From CAZGKW01 sp964526295 (GTDB lineage: Bacteria; Planctomycetota; Phycisphaerae; FEN-1346): DNA of 64,000 nucleotides. Positions within the stretch are counted from its first letter, which is position 1; each line of letters begins with the position of its first letter. Under the pieces are notes generated by a model, which had not been told where the DNA came from, did no database searches, and was given only the letters and a program-made list of their open reading frames with translations. The translations under genes and the position numbers were made by a program. The stretch spans positions 1 through 64,000 of the forward strand of contig CAZGKW010000006.1 of NCBI GenBank assembly GCA_964526295.1. Reading direction: 5' to 3'. This document shows, in pieces, positions 8,620-20,429 of the stretch.

Positions 8620-8688
8620 GGGACCGTCCTCCCGCACCAGCTTACTGCCATTCCCCTCGGTGTGCCAATCTCTCTCGGCCGGCCCTGG

Positions 8689-10347
8689 CTACTCCTTGGC
8701 GTTGTAGCGCTGGGCGATCGGCATCCGGCGGCCGAAACCGAACGCCCGGCTCGTCACCTTGAGGCCCGGGGCCGCCTGCTGGCGCTTGTACTCGTTGCGG
8801 TCCACCATCCGAAGGACCCGGGCCACGGTCTCGGCGTCGAAGCCGGCCGCGACGATCTCGTCGCGCGACCGCTCCTGGCGGACATACAGGTCGAGGATCG
8901 GGTCGAGCACCTCGTAGGGCGGCAGGGCGTCCTGGTCGGTCTGGTCGGGCCGCAGCTCCGCCGAGGGGGGTTTCGTCAGGACCCGCTCGGGGATCGGCGG
9001 CGACGGCCACGAGGCGTTCAGGTGCCGGGCCAGGGCGAAGACCATCGTCTTGGGGACGTCGCTGATGGCCGCCAGGCCCCCCACCATGTCGCCGTAGAGG
9101 GTGCAGTAGCCGACGGCCAGCTCGCTCTTGTTGCCGGTCGAGAGGACCATCCATCCGAACTTGTTCGAGAGGGCCATCAGGAGGTCGCCCCGGACGCGGG
9201 CCTGGATGTTCTCTTCGGTGACGTCGGGCTCGCACCCCTTGAAGACGGGCGCCAGGGCCGACTCCATCGCCCCGTGCGGCCCGTCGATAGGGACCTCCAG
9301 GAGCCGGACGCGGAGGTTCGCCGCCAGGGCCCGGGCGTCCTCGGCGCTGTGGGCAGAGGAGTAGCGGCTGGGCAGGGCCACGCCCGTGACGTGCCCCGAG
9401 CCGATCGCCTCGGCGGCCAAGCACGCCACGACGCTCGAATCGATCCCGCCCGAGAGGCCGAGGACGGCGTCGGTGAAGCCGCACTTCCGCACGTAGTCGC
9501 GGATTCCCAGGACGAGGGCCCGGCGGAGGGCCTCGACGTCCTCCAGCGGGTCGGGGGCCGGGTCGAGCGGCGGCCCGCCGGGCGCCTCGACCACCTGGAG
9601 GTCCTCCTCGAACGCCGCCAACTCCGCCACCAGCCGCCCCTGGGCGTCCATGGCGAAGCTCGACCCGTCGAAGACCAGCTCGTCGTTGCCGCCCACCTGG
9701 TTGACGTAGACGACGGGCCGGCCGTACTTGAGAGCCTGGGCCCGCACGAGGTCGAGCCGCTGCCGCTGCTTGCCGACGACGAACGGCGAGGCGGACATGT
9801 TGACCAGGACCTCGGCCCCCGCCTCGACCATCTCGGCGATCGGATTGCCGTGGTAGAACCGCGAGACGGGCCCGGCGGCGGCCTCCTGCGTCCAGATGTC
9901 CTCGCACACCGACAGGCCGACGTGGACGTCGGCGAACTCGACCACCTGGGGGCCCTTGCCCGGCTCGAAGTACCGCAGCTCGTCGAAGACGTCGTACATC
10001 GGGAGGAGGGCCTTGTACTTCTTCGCGAGGACCCGCCCCTCCGCGACGAGGGCGACAGCGTTGCGGAGCGGCAGGCCCCGCGTCGCCACGGTCCGGTCGA
10101 CCATGCCGACCAGGAGGCCCGTCTCGCCGACCTCGCCGACGAGCCGCTCGAACGCCGCCAGCTCGTCTGCGATGAACCGGGGCTTGAGGAGCAGGTCCTT
10201 CGGCGGATAGCCGATCAGCGAGAGCTCCGGCGTGACGACCAGGTCGGCCCCCCGCTCGGCCGCCCGGCGATAGACCTCGAGGATGCGCCGGGCGTTGCCG
10301 TCGATGTCGCCGACCGTCGGGTTGAGCTGCGCCAGGGCGATCTTCAT
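8689..10347 (-). CDS. nadE: Glutamine-dependent NAD+ synthetase
   Basis: This 552-residue two-domain enzyme makes NAD+ from nicotinate adenine dinucleotide, ATP and glutamine. The N-terminal nitrilase-type glutaminase domain (about 1-250) shows the Glu of VTPELSLIGYPP, the Lys of KKYKALLPMYDVFDE and the catalytic Cys of VGLSVCEDIW. The C-terminal synthetase domain has the ATP P-loop GLSGGIDSSVV and STGNKSELAVGYCTLYGD. All catalytic residues are present. The start ATG at 10347 gives MKIALAQLNPTVGD, the standard beginning of the family. The gene is monocistronic. Confidence 0.93.
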   Translation of the reverse strand: MKIALAQLNPTVGDIDGNARRILEVYRRAAERGADLVVTPELSLIGYPPKDLLLKPRFIADELAAFERLVGEVGETGLLVGMVDRTVATRGLPLRNAVALVAEGRVLAKKYKALLPMYDVFDELRYFEPGKGPQVVEFADVHVGLSVCEDIWTQEAAAGPVSRFYHGNPIAEMVEAGAEVLVNMSASPFVVGKQRQRLDLVRAQALKYGRPVVYVNQVGGNDELVFDGSSFAMDAQGRLVAELAAFEEDLQVVEAPGGPPLDPAPDPLEDVEALRRALVLGIRDYVRKCGFTDAVLGLSGGIDSSVVACLAAEAIGSGHVTGVALPSRYSSAHSAEDARALAANLRVRLLEVPIDGPHGAMESALAPVFKGCEPDVTEENIQARVRGDLLMALSNKFGWMVLSTGNKSELAVGYCTLYGDMVGGLAAISDVPKTMVFALARHLNASWPSPPIPERVLTKPPSAELRPDQTDQDALPPYEVLDPILDLYVRQERSRDEIVAAGFDAETVARVLRMVDRNEYKRQQAAPGLKVTSRAFGFGRRMPIAQRYNAKE

Positions 10348-10554
10348 GACGCGCCGATTATGAACGCTCTCGCCGGACCACGCCAACACAAAAGAAGGCA
10401 TACGAGCGGCCCCCGAGCGTGCCGAAAGCCTGTCTCCGGTGCCGCGCGGGCCTTGCCGCTTCCGCCGGCCCGGGCTACCATGGCCGAAGCCGGTCGGCGG
10501 CCCTGACCCGGCGCAGGAGCGAGCCGCAGACGGCAAGTCCGTGAGGAGGTGCTC

Positions 10555-11472
10555 ATGGCGTGCGAGACCGTCCTGAACCGCTACGACGGCAACCCCATCG
10601 TCCGACCGGAGGACGTGCCCGGCGGATCGAGCGCCGTCTTCAACTCCGCCGTCGTCCGGTTCGGCGACGGGTACGTCGGCGTCTTTCGCGTCGAGCACCA
10701 GGACCAGTTCTCGCGGCTGCACCGGGGCGAGGGCCCGGACGGCATCGCCTGGACCCTCGGCGGCCCTATCGACTTCGCCTGCGATGACCCCGACGCGGCC
10801 CCCCTGGAGCACCTCTACGACCCCCGCATCACCCCCCTGGAGGGCCGGTTCTACATCACCTACGCCAATCACGATGCGACCCACGGATCGCGGATCGGCC
10901 TGGCCGTCACGGAGGACTTCGACTCGTTCCGCCAGATCGGCAACATCTCCTCGGCCCACAACCGCAACGGCGTCCTGTTCCCGGAGCGGATCGGCGGCCG
11001 GTACGCCCGCCTCGAGCGGCCCTACGCCGCCGTCGACGCCCCGGCCGGCATCTGGTACGCCGAGGGGCCCGACCTGGTCCACTGGGGCGGCTGGCGACCG
11101 GTGCTCGACCCGACGCCGGGGTGGGCCGAGTGGAAGGTGGGGGCCGGCCCGCCGCCCATCCGCACCGACGAGGGGTGGCTGGTGATCTACCACGGCGTCC
11201 GCCGGACCGCCGACGGGTGCACCTACTGCGCGGGGGCCGCCCTCCTGGACCTGGAGCGGCCCTGGCAGGTTCGGGCCCGCCCGGCCGCCTACCTCCTCTC
11301 GCCCACGACACTCTACGAACGCCTCGGCGACGTGATGAACGTGGTGTTTCCCTGCGCGGCAGTCGTGGAGCCGGACGGCGAGGTGAAGCTCTACTACGGG
11401 GCGGCCGACACGTGCGTGGCCCTCGCGACGGGGCGCCTGGAGGACCTCGTGGCGTTCTGCCTCGACGGCTGA
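10555..11472 (+). CDS. GH130-like beta-mannoside phosphorylase/glycosidase
   Basis: This 305-residue five-bladed beta-propeller enzyme resembles glycoside hydrolase family 130. It begins with RYDGNPIVRPEDVP, like the NPI phrases of that family. It continues with blade motifs such as YDPRITPLEGRFYITYANHD, where the YDPR and Asp residues match the catalytic-site region, then KVGAGPPPIRTDEGWLVIYHG near the C-terminus. Family members cleave or phosphorolyse beta-mannosidic links. The ATG at 10555 has GAGGAGG five bases upstream; a GTG at 10549 is less likely. The exact substrate is unknown. Confidence 0.75.
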   Translation: MACETVLNRYDGNPIVRPEDVPGGSSAVFNSAVVRFGDGYVGVFRVEHQDQFSRLHRGEGPDGIAWTLGGPIDFACDDPDAAPLEHLYDPRITPLEGRFYITYANHDATHGSRIGLAVTEDFDSFRQIGNISSAHNRNGVLFPERIGGRYARLERPYAAVDAPAGIWYAEGPDLVHWGGWRPVLDPTPGWAEWKVGAGPPPIRTDEGWLVIYHGVRRTADGCTYCAGAALLDLERPWQVRARPAAYLLSPTTLYERLGDVMNVVFPCAAVVEPDGEVKLYYGAADTCVALATGRLEDLVAFCLDG

Positions 11473-11590
11473 TCGCTCGTCGGCAGGGCTGTCACAAAGT
11501 CCCCTGCATGTCACCCGAAGGAGTGCCGAACCCCGACGCGCCGCACACGTCCAAGGAGAGGGAACCACACGGACCCTGAGGGGGGACGGC

Positions 11591-12703
11591 ATGGTCAGGC
11601 CGGACCGGATTGCTTTGGCGAAGGCCGCGCGTGCCGCCGCGGCGGCACTGGTCGCCGTGTCGGTCGCGTGGTCCGCGGCTGTCCTCGCCGCGGCGGCTGA
11701 CGATGCGCAAGGACCGGCAGACGGCGAGGCCGATGCGGCGGCGGTGGCCCCCCTCAGGGCCCGCCTTAGGGGCCCGAATGTCCGCGAGCGGATCCGGGCT
11801 ATCCAGACCCTCGGCCGCCTCGGTCCGCGGGCCGCCGACGCGGTTCCCGACCTGGTCGCCCTGCTCGGCGACGAGGCGGAGCAGGTCGTCTACCGATACG
11901 AGCCGCACGCGCCGCGCGGCATCCCCCGGCACGTCTACCAGGTCGGCGAAGAGGCCGCCAAGGCCCTGGCGAAGATCGGGCGGGCGTCGCTGAAGGCCCT
12001 GCTCGCGGCGCTCAGGAGTTCGGACCCCAAAACCCGGGCGAACGCCGCCACAGGTCTGGGCCTCCTGAAGGCCCCCGAAGCCGTCGAACCCCTGGCCAAG
12101 GCCTTCCGTGACGCCGACCGGGCGTGGCGGCCGCCATATGGCCGGGCACTGGTACGGATCGGCCCGCCTGCGGTCCCTGCCCTGCTCGAGATACTCCGCA
12201 CGGCCGAGGAGGACCCGGCCTTCATGGCAGGGACGGCCCTCGGAGCGATCGCCGACCCGTCGAGCGTGCCGCCGCTCATCGAGGCCCTCGGCCACAGGCG
12301 GCCTCAGGCCCGCCAGGCCGCCGCCGGGGCCCTCGCCACCATCGGCGACCCGCGGGCCCACGAGCCGCTGCTCCAGACCTCCCGGGACCCGAACGCGGAC
12401 GTCCGTTACTGGTCGACGACGGCCCTCGCGGCGTTCAAGGACGAGAGGTCGCTGGAGCGGCTCGTCGAGGCCGTCAAGGACCCCTCGGGGCGGGTGCGTC
12501 TGGGCGCGATCGGGGCCGTCAGCACCTTCCCGGACGACCGGGCGACCGAGGCGCTCATCGAGGCCCTCGTCGACCCGGACGAGTCCAACCGCCGCATCGC
12601 CGCGGGACGCCTCCTCGACCGCACGGGCCAGGACTTCGGCACGGATGCCGCCAGATGGCGGGCCTGGTGGGCCTGGCGGAAGGCCGGGACGGCTCGGCCA
12701 TAG
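11591..12703 (+). CDS. Exported HEAT-repeat protein
   Basis: This 370-residue protein has a long N-terminal hydrophobic signal (about 12-35, rich in Ala/Val). Tandem HEAT/PBS-lyase-type helical repeats follow from about 55 to 350 (examples: IRAIQTLGRLGPRAADAVPD, PPLIEALGHRRPQARQAAAG, VRLGAIGAVSTFPDDRATEA). Such solenoids bind proteins or peptides. No catalytic motif is visible. GGGGGGA precedes the ATG. The partner is unknown. Confidence 0.65.
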   Translation: MVRPDRIALAKAARAAAAALVAVSVAWSAAVLAAAADDAQGPADGEADAAAVAPLRARLRGPNVRERIRAIQTLGRLGPRAADAVPDLVALLGDEAEQVVYRYEPHAPRGIPRHVYQVGEEAAKALAKIGRASLKALLAALRSSDPKTRANAATGLGLLKAPEAVEPLAKAFRDADRAWRPPYGRALVRIGPPAVPALLEILRTAEEDPAFMAGTALGAIADPSSVPPLIEALGHRRPQARQAAAGALATIGDPRAHEPLLQTSRDPNADVRYWSTTALAAFKDERSLERLVEAVKDPSGRVRLGAIGAVSTFPDDRATEALIEALVDPDESNRRIAAGRLLDRTGQDFGTDAARWRAWWAWRKAGTARP

Positions 12704-12795
12704 GGCCCCGCTCGCCGCTCTCCCTGCGCCCCCGGAATCCCTCGGTTAGGGGCGGAAATCCGTCCCGAAACGCCCCATTTCCCGCCCGAATTTCG

Positions 12796-12824
12796 TTGCT
12801 GAAGCGGCGCGTTTCTGATACGAT
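12796..12824 (+). promoter_or_regulatory. Predicted housekeeping promoter of gyrA
   Basis: TTGCTG at 12796-12801 and TACGAT at 12819-12824 are separated by 17 bp, about 90 bp upstream of the gyrA start. A TG precedes the -10 closely. The rest of the 12704-12916 gap shows nothing else. Confidence 0.5.
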
Positions 12825-12916
12825 GATGCGGCCGTCAGGGAGGCCCGTGCGGCTTTCCTAAGTCCCAGCGAATAAACGCTTTACGGCGCGGCCGCCGCGC
12901 CACGAGGAGCCCCGAT

Positions 12917-15454
<2,538 letters not shown>

Positions 15455-15613
15455 CGTTCCGGCCCGAAGCAGCGGCGGCGGCAGTAGAAGGACGCTCGGC
15501 GCGGTGGAGATCCGTGCCCATCGCGTCAAGCCCTCTTGTCAGGCGGTGCTTCCGGCCGAGGGCTCGCCTTCCTTCGCGTCCGGGCCTACAATCCCGGCTG
15601 AGGAGTCGCCGGC

Positions 15614-16948
15614 ATGCCCCTGTGCCGAGCCATTCTGACCGGCCTTGGTCTCGTCCTCTCGGCGTCCTCCCTGTCGGCGGCGGAGACGGGTGCGGAGGCC
15701 GCGCCGCCGGGGACGGTGGGTCCCGTCTCGGGGCCCCTAACCGTCCACACGGACTTCCCCGGCGGGTCCGCCGACGTGGAGGCCGTCGACCAGGCCGACC
15801 GGACCATCACGATCACCCCGGCGGAGCACCCGGGTCGCGGATGGCGGTGCTGGTGGTACCTGAAGGTGACAGGCATCCGGCCGGGCGAAACGCTGACCCT
15901 CCGCGTGGGCGGCGGGCGGTGGGCCTGGCCCGAGCGGGCCGCCTTCAGCCTCGACGACCGGGCCTGGCGCCAGACGGCCGAGGGCCGACGCGACGAACGC
16001 ACCCACGTCTACCGGCAGCGGGTCGACGCGGCGGAGGCCTGGTTCGCCTGGGGCCCGCCCTACCTGCCCCGACACGCCGAAGCCCTCATCCGCCGATGCG
16101 AATCGGCGTGCCCCGCGGCGCGCCGGTTCGAGCTCTGCCGGACGCGCGACGGTCGGCCCGTACCGGGGCTCATCGTCTCGGCGGAAGCACCGACGGCCGT
16201 GGCGGTCCGGCTGGCCGTGTGGGTCCAGTCCCGGCAGCACGCCTGGGAGGCCGGGTCGAGCTGGGTGGCCGAAGGGTTCGCCGAATGGCTCGTCTCGGAC
16301 GAGCCGGCCGCCGCCGCCCTCCGCCAGCGGGCCGACGTCACGCTCGTTCCCATCATGGACGTCGACAACGTCGTCCGCGGCGCCGGCGGGAAAGGCCAGG
16401 CACCCCGCGACCACAACCGCGACTGGACGGCCGAGCCGCACTGGCCCTCGGTGAAGGCGGCGAAGGCCCGGATCCGGGCCTTCGACGGGCCGACCGGCGG
16501 ACACGCCGCGGCCGCAGGAGACGGCTCCCACCCGGGGCGGCTCGCCGTCTTCGTCGACCTCCACAATCCCGGCCCGGCCGACCGGCACCCCTACTTCTAC
16601 GTCCCCCCGCCGGAGGAGATCGCCCCGCGGCAAGGGGCGAACCTCCGCGGGTTCCTGGAGGCCGTCGCGGACGAGATGACCGGCCGCCTCGCGTTCCGCG
16701 GCACCGCCCGGGTCAGCGGCCCGGCCTATGACGAGCACTATCGCCAGATGAGCAAGAACTGGGTCGTCGCGAACACCAACCGGCACGTCGTTGCCGTCAC
16801 GCTCGAGACCGCCTGGAACACGCCGCACAGCACGACGGACGGCTATCGAACGGTCGGGCGGCAGCTCGGCCGCGCCATCGCCCGGCACCTCGGAGGGCAC
16901 CGGTTCGACCCGCTCGCCCCCGAGGAAGCCACTGAGATCGCCGAGTAG
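15614..16948 (+). CDS. Secreted M14-family zinc carboxypeptidase-like protein
   Basis: This 444-residue exported protein has a signal peptide (1-23, cleavage near LSAAE). An N-terminal beta domain (about 40-170) like that of AGBL/cytosolic-type M14 peptidases precedes the peptidase domain. Zinc ligands are visible as H-A-W-E in SRQHAWEAGSSW (the HxxE motif) and the later His in FVDLHNPG. PRDHNRDW fits the substrate-binding Asn-Arg pair, and TLETAWNTPH supplies the catalytic Glu. It probably trims C-terminal residues from peptides outside the cytoplasm. The gene is alone, after gyrA. Confidence 0.75.
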   Translation: MPLCRAILTGLGLVLSASSLSAAETGAEAAPPGTVGPVSGPLTVHTDFPGGSADVEAVDQADRTITITPAEHPGRGWRCWWYLKVTGIRPGETLTLRVGGGRWAWPERAAFSLDDRAWRQTAEGRRDERTHVYRQRVDAAEAWFAWGPPYLPRHAEALIRRCESACPAARRFELCRTRDGRPVPGLIVSAEAPTAVAVRLAVWVQSRQHAWEAGSSWVAEGFAEWLVSDEPAAAALRQRADVTLVPIMDVDNVVRGAGGKGQAPRDHNRDWTAEPHWPSVKAAKARIRAFDGPTGGHAAAAGDGSHPGRLAVFVDLHNPGPADRHPYFYVPPPEEIAPRQGANLRGFLEAVADEMTGRLAFRGTARVSGPAYDEHYRQMSKNWVVANTNRHVVAVTLETAWNTPHSTTDGYRTVGRQLGRAIARHLGGHRFDPLAPEEATEIAE

Positions 16949-16971
16949 GCCCTAGCGGCGCGTCCTGGCCG

Positions 16972-17700
16972 TCACGGGTCCTGGGGCGCGTCCGTTTCCA
17001 TCCGCCGGCCGACGACGTGCAGTCGGCCACGGTCGATCTCAATCCGCTCCAGGCGGACACCGTGCACGTCGTCTTTGTGCCGGACGGCCAGCCAGACCGG
17101 CTCCCCTTCGAGGCCCGCCCGGACCTTCCGCAGGAACTGGGCCTCCGGGTCGTCGCCTTCCATGACGGGGACGGCCGCCGCCACGCCGCGGAGGACCTCG
17201 GTCAACCGGTCGGCCTGCGACGGCGGGGCGGGGAGGAGCCCGGCCCGGACGCCCACCACCCGCGCGACGAGCCGCCCCTTCTCGTCGGCCTCCAGGGCCA
17301 GGCGGACCGTCACGATCACGCCGCTCCATCCCTCCCCCACCGGCGCGGCCAGCACGACGTAGCCCGGCTCGAACGCCACCCGCATCTCGTCGACCACTTT
17401 CGGGGGGACCTCGCCGGCGTCCTTCAGAAGGTCGACGAACATCGGCAGGTACAGGTTGACGGATTCCTCGGTCAACGTGAGGTCGAGCGGCGTCCGGCCG
17501 CTTTCGTCCGCCATGACGTTCCCGACGGGGTTCAGGACCTCCCGGGTGAAGCGGGCCGCCGCCGACCCGTCGCGGGGGATGGCGGCCGTCCGGCGGTAGG
17601 GATGCGGCGTGGCCTTCACCAGGGCCAGGGCGGCCACGCCGGCGGCGACGAAAGCCACCCCGATGAACCGGAGCCACCGTTTGACGGATCGTTTCGACAT
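16972..17700 (-). CDS. Membrane-anchored protein of unknown function
   Basis: This 242-residue protein has a basic N-terminus (MSKRSVKRWLRF), one membrane helix (about 13-31) and an external domain of mixed alpha/beta pattern. The outline resembles small anchored DUF2140/YpmS-like proteins, including the phrase VNLYLPMFVDLL. An upstream in-frame ATG at 17709 (MPRMSKRS) is equally possible. The gene diverges from rnc. Confidence 0.55.
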   Translation of the reverse strand: MSKRSVKRWLRFIGVAFVAAGVAALALVKATPHPYRRTAAIPRDGSAAARFTREVLNPVGNVMADESGRTPLDLTLTEESVNLYLPMFVDLLKDAGEVPPKVVDEMRVAFEPGYVVLAAPVGEGWSGVIVTVRLALEADEKGRLVARVVGVRAGLLPAPPSQADRLTEVLRGVAAAVPVMEGDDPEAQFLRKVRAGLEGEPVWLAVRHKDDVHGVRLERIEIDRGRLHVVGRRMETDAPQDP

Positions 17701-17802
17701 GCGAGGCATCGATTCCGCAGCGCCAACCGGCCGAGCCGCCTCCTGCACGCCTCGGCGACCGACAGAATGCCGCCCGGAGCGACGCCGGGCAAGTCTTTTC
17801 GA

Positions 17803-17830
17803 TTGACCGACTCGGACGCCGTTTTACAAT
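17803..17830 (+). promoter_or_regulatory. Predicted promoter of rnc
   Basis: TTGACC at 17803-17808 and TACAAT at 17825-17830 are separated by 16 bp, close to the housekeeping consensus. An in-frame ATG at 17829 overlaps this -10 box and so cannot be the translation start. Confidence 0.7.
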
Positions 17831-17879
17831 GCGGGGGCGATTCCCGGACCGAGGGGGGCCCACAGGGAGGTCGGCAGGC

Positions 17880-18641
17880 TTGAGCGGTTCCGACAGGCTC
17901 GAAGCCGTCCAGGCGCTTCTCGGCCACCGGTTCGACGACCTCGACCTGCTCACGAGCGCCCTGACGCACGCAAGCGTGGCCGAGCACCGCCTGGCCTCGA
18001 ACGAGCGGCTCGAGTTCCTCGGCGATGCCGTCCTGGGTCTCGTGATCTGCCGCGAGCTGTTCGACCGCTTCCCGGACTACCTCGAAGGCGATCTGACGCG
18101 GATTAAGAGCGTCGTCGTCAGCCGCGACGCCTGCGCCCGCGTCGCCGACAAGCTCGGCCTCGTGGACCACCTCAACCTCGGCAAGGGCATCACCGGGTCG
18201 ATCAGCATTCCGAAGAGCCTGGCGGCGTGCGCCTACGAGGCGTGCGTCGGGGCGATCTACCTCGACGGGGGCCTGGGGCCCGCCCGGACGTTCATCCTCG
18301 AGCACATGGACGAGGAGATCGAGCGGGTCGTCGCCGGCGAGCACCATCGCAACTACAAGTCGCTCCTCCAGCAGTACGCCCAGCGGGAACTGGCGGCCAC
18401 GCCACACTACGAGGTCCTCGACGAGAAGGGCCCCGACCACGCCAAGGCGTTCGAGGTGGCGGTGGTGGCCCAGGGGCGGCGGTTCCGGTCGGCCTGGGGC
18501 CCGAGCAAGAAGGCGGCCGAGCAGCGGGCCGCCATGGAGGCCCTCCGCGACCTGGGGCAGCTCCCCGCGGACCCGCAACACGCCTGCCAAGCCGCCGCGG
18601 ACGAGGGGGCGGCGGACGGCCGGGATGAGGACGACGGCTGA
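17880..18641 (+). CDS. rnc: Ribonuclease III
   Basis: This 253-residue double-strand-specific endoribonuclease processes rRNA precursors and structured mRNAs. The RNase III signature NERLEFLGDAVL and the second-acid region ACAYEACVGAIYLDGG are intact. A C-terminal double-stranded-RNA-binding domain (about residues 160-230) ends with the GPSKKAAEQRAAMEAL motif. The TTG at 17880 is chosen because GGGAGG lies at 17865-17870 and the promoter's -10 box covers the alternative ATG at 17829. A Gln/Ala/Asp-rich tail follows the dsRBD. Confidence 0.93.
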   Translation: MSGSDRLEAVQALLGHRFDDLDLLTSALTHASVAEHRLASNERLEFLGDAVLGLVICRELFDRFPDYLEGDLTRIKSVVVSRDACARVADKLGLVDHLNLGKGITGSISIPKSLAACAYEACVGAIYLDGGLGPARTFILEHMDEEIERVVAGEHHRNYKSLLQQYAQRELAATPHYEVLDEKGPDHAKAFEVAVVAQGRRFRSAWGPSKKAAEQRAAMEALRDLGQLPADPQHACQAAADEGAADGRDEDDG

Positions 18642-18647
18642 TCGGGT

Positions 18648-18881
18648 CTACGGCTCGGCCGTGTCGCCGGGCGTCTCCTTGTCGTCGTCGTCGGCGGCGG
18701 CGGGCTCGTCGCGCCGGCGGCGCCGCCAATCCTGGATTTCCCGTTCGGTCTCTTCCTGCTCGCGATCGCGCCGGTAAGACGCCCCTTTGCCCTTCTCGGG
18801 CGGCTCGACCCGGGCCGCCTGGCCGGGCTTCCACTTCCGCCGGGGAAACCGCGGCTTGTCACGGTCCTTCTTCGCTGCCAT
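18648..18881 (-). CDS. Small, highly charged hypothetical protein
   Basis: This 77-residue protein (MAAKKDRDKPRFPRRKWKPG at the start) has a basic N-terminal half, a coiled-coil-like RREQEETEREIQDW-type middle and an acidic end (DDDDK). No family is recognised. It converges with rnc with 6 bp between the stops. An upstream GTG at 18908 would extend it into the MITE-like element and is less likely. Confidence 0.45.
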   Translation of the reverse strand: MAAKKDRDKPRFPRRKWKPGQAARVEPPEKGKGASYRRDREQEETEREIQDWRRRRRDEPAAADDDDKETPGDTAEP

Positions 18882-18907
18882 GCCGGGGCCCCAGAAACGG
18901 CCTCTCA

Positions 18908-19053
18908 CCGCAGAGATCGCCGAGACCGCAAAGGAAAAACGAAAACGGATCGTCCGCAGATGAGGCAGATGGCCGCAGATAAAAAGAGAAAAAAAGTGCC
19001 TGAATAGGACCCGGCCTTCGTGGCGTTCTGCACGCCCTCCGCGATCTCTGCGG
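18908..19053. mobile_element. MITE-like element with 17-bp terminal inverted repeats
   Basis: The left end 18908-18924 and right end 19037-19053 are inverted repeats matching at 16 of 17 positions (CCGCAGAGATCGCCGAG on the left). Between them lies about 112 bp that is A-rich and internally repetitive (GTCCGCAGATGAGG / GGCCGCAGAT) in an otherwise GC-rich region. It encodes nothing. No clear target-site duplication was found. Confidence 0.5.
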
Positions 19054-19064
19054 CGGGAAACACG

Positions 19065-20228
19065 TTAGTACTCGAGTCGCAGGACGCGGCGGCCGACGCG
19101 ATCCAGCTTCTCCGGCGAGACCGTCACGCCGAGGCCCGGTCCCGGCAGGGCCCCGACGCGGCCGCCGTAGCCGAACGTCGTGTCCTGGCGCGTCACGTCC
19201 GTCTTCAGGAGGAACCGCCCGTACGACCCCTCGGCATAGCGGACCCGGTCGCCGAGCAACTCCAGGAACACCCGCCCCGCCGCCGACAGGACGCCCGTCT
19301 CGCCCACCAGGCATCCCAGTTGATACACCAGACCGTGCCGCTCGGCCAGCAGCGCGAGCTTCAGGCTCTGCACGAGTCCCCCGTTCTTCGTGATGCGGAT
19401 GTTGAAGACGTCCACCTGGCCGCCCTGCACAAGCCGCTCCGCGCCGGCCGGCGTCAGGAGCGATTCGTCGAGCATCACCGGGACGGTGGTCCGCCGCCGC
19501 AGCTCGGCCAGGGCCGCCTCGTCGCCGGGGGCGAGAGGCTGCTCCACGGCCGCCGCGCCGTACCGCGCGAGCACCGGCCCCCGGGCGACGGCCGTCTCCA
19601 GGTCCCACGCCCCGTTGGCATCGACGCGGAGCGTCCGCCGCGTCGGGCCGCGGGCTGGCCGGCGGCCGAGGGCGAGCTGGCGGTGACATTCGGCCAGCGC
19701 CGCCTCGTCCCGATCGGCGTCGGGGCCGACCTTCAGTTTATAATCGCGGAAGCCGAAGGCCCGCATCATGCGGAGACGCCGGCGGACCTTCTCCACCGGC
19801 CCCAGGCCGATGGCGGCACTGATCGAGCGGATCCGCCGCCGGGGCTTCAGGCCGAAACGCCCGGCCAGCAGATCGGCCGCCCGTACGCCCCGGTACGTGC
19901 CGACGGCATCGAGCCAGGCCAGCTCGCAGGCCCCCCAGGCCGCGTTATGGACGACGCCGCCCTCCTCGATCGGCTCGGTCAGGAGCGGGTCGGCCGCGGT
20001 GAGGCGGGCGGCGTATACTTCCCGGATGGTCCGGACGACGGACTCGTCGGTTTCGCCCGTGACGTAGGAGCGGGGGATGCCGCCGCCCCAGCCGACCGTG
20101 CCGCCGGCGAGCTCGAGACGCACCAGGAACCCGACGGCGACGTGGCGGCCGGTGATGGAGGTCTCGAACTTCATGCGCATGGGGACCTCGCGGGTCCAGA
20201 CCTCCAGGCTCTTGGGCATCGGCGGCAT
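19065..20228 (-). CDS. Enolase-superfamily enzyme, probable dipeptide epimerase
   Basis: This 387-residue protein of the mandelate racemase/muconate lactonising group has an N-terminal capping domain followed by a TIM barrel. Active-site features are the KxK of DYKLKVGPD, the metal-binding Asp of RVDANGAW, the Glu of VEQPL, the Asp of MLDES and the final Lys of RITKNGG. This arrangement fits L-Ala-D/L-Glu epimerases, which recycle murein peptides, but related dipeptide or sugar-acid activities are possible. Two nearby ATGs (20228 and 20219) could start it. The gene diverges from the ABC importer operon. Confidence 0.75.
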   Translation of the reverse strand: MPPMPKSLEVWTREVPMRMKFETSITGRHVAVGFLVRLELAGGTVGWGGGIPRSYVTGETDESVVRTIREVYAARLTAADPLLTEPIEEGGVVHNAAWGACELAWLDAVGTYRGVRAADLLAGRFGLKPRRRIRSISAAIGLGPVEKVRRRLRMMRAFGFRDYKLKVGPDADRDEAALAECHRQLALGRRPARGPTRRTLRVDANGAWDLETAVARGPVLARYGAAAVEQPLAPGDEAALAELRRRTTVPVMLDESLLTPAGAERLVQGGQVDVFNIRITKNGGLVQSLKLALLAERHGLVYQLGCLVGETGVLSAAGRVFLELLGDRVRYAEGSYGRFLLKTDVTRQDTTFGYGGRVGALPGPGLGVTVSPEKLDRVGRRVLRLEY

Positions 20229-20429
20229 GGCGGGCCCCAGGCGATTCGGGTCGATTATCGCCGGATGGGCCGGGAGCGTCAACGGCACGGCGGTGGGCAT
20301 CGCGAGAGCGACGCCTCGGCCGAGGCTGGCCCGCCGCTCGCACCGAGGGCCCCGAGGGCGTCGTTTTGGGTTGCATTCGTCCCCGGCGGCTGATAGGCAT
20401 TCGCCCGGAGGTCGGCAGGAGAGGGACCC

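Noticed and set aside
17829..17880. Upstream ATG at 17829 as the rnc start
   Set aside because: It lies within the predicted -10 box, so it would not be in the transcript; the TTG at 17880 has a good ribosome-binding site.
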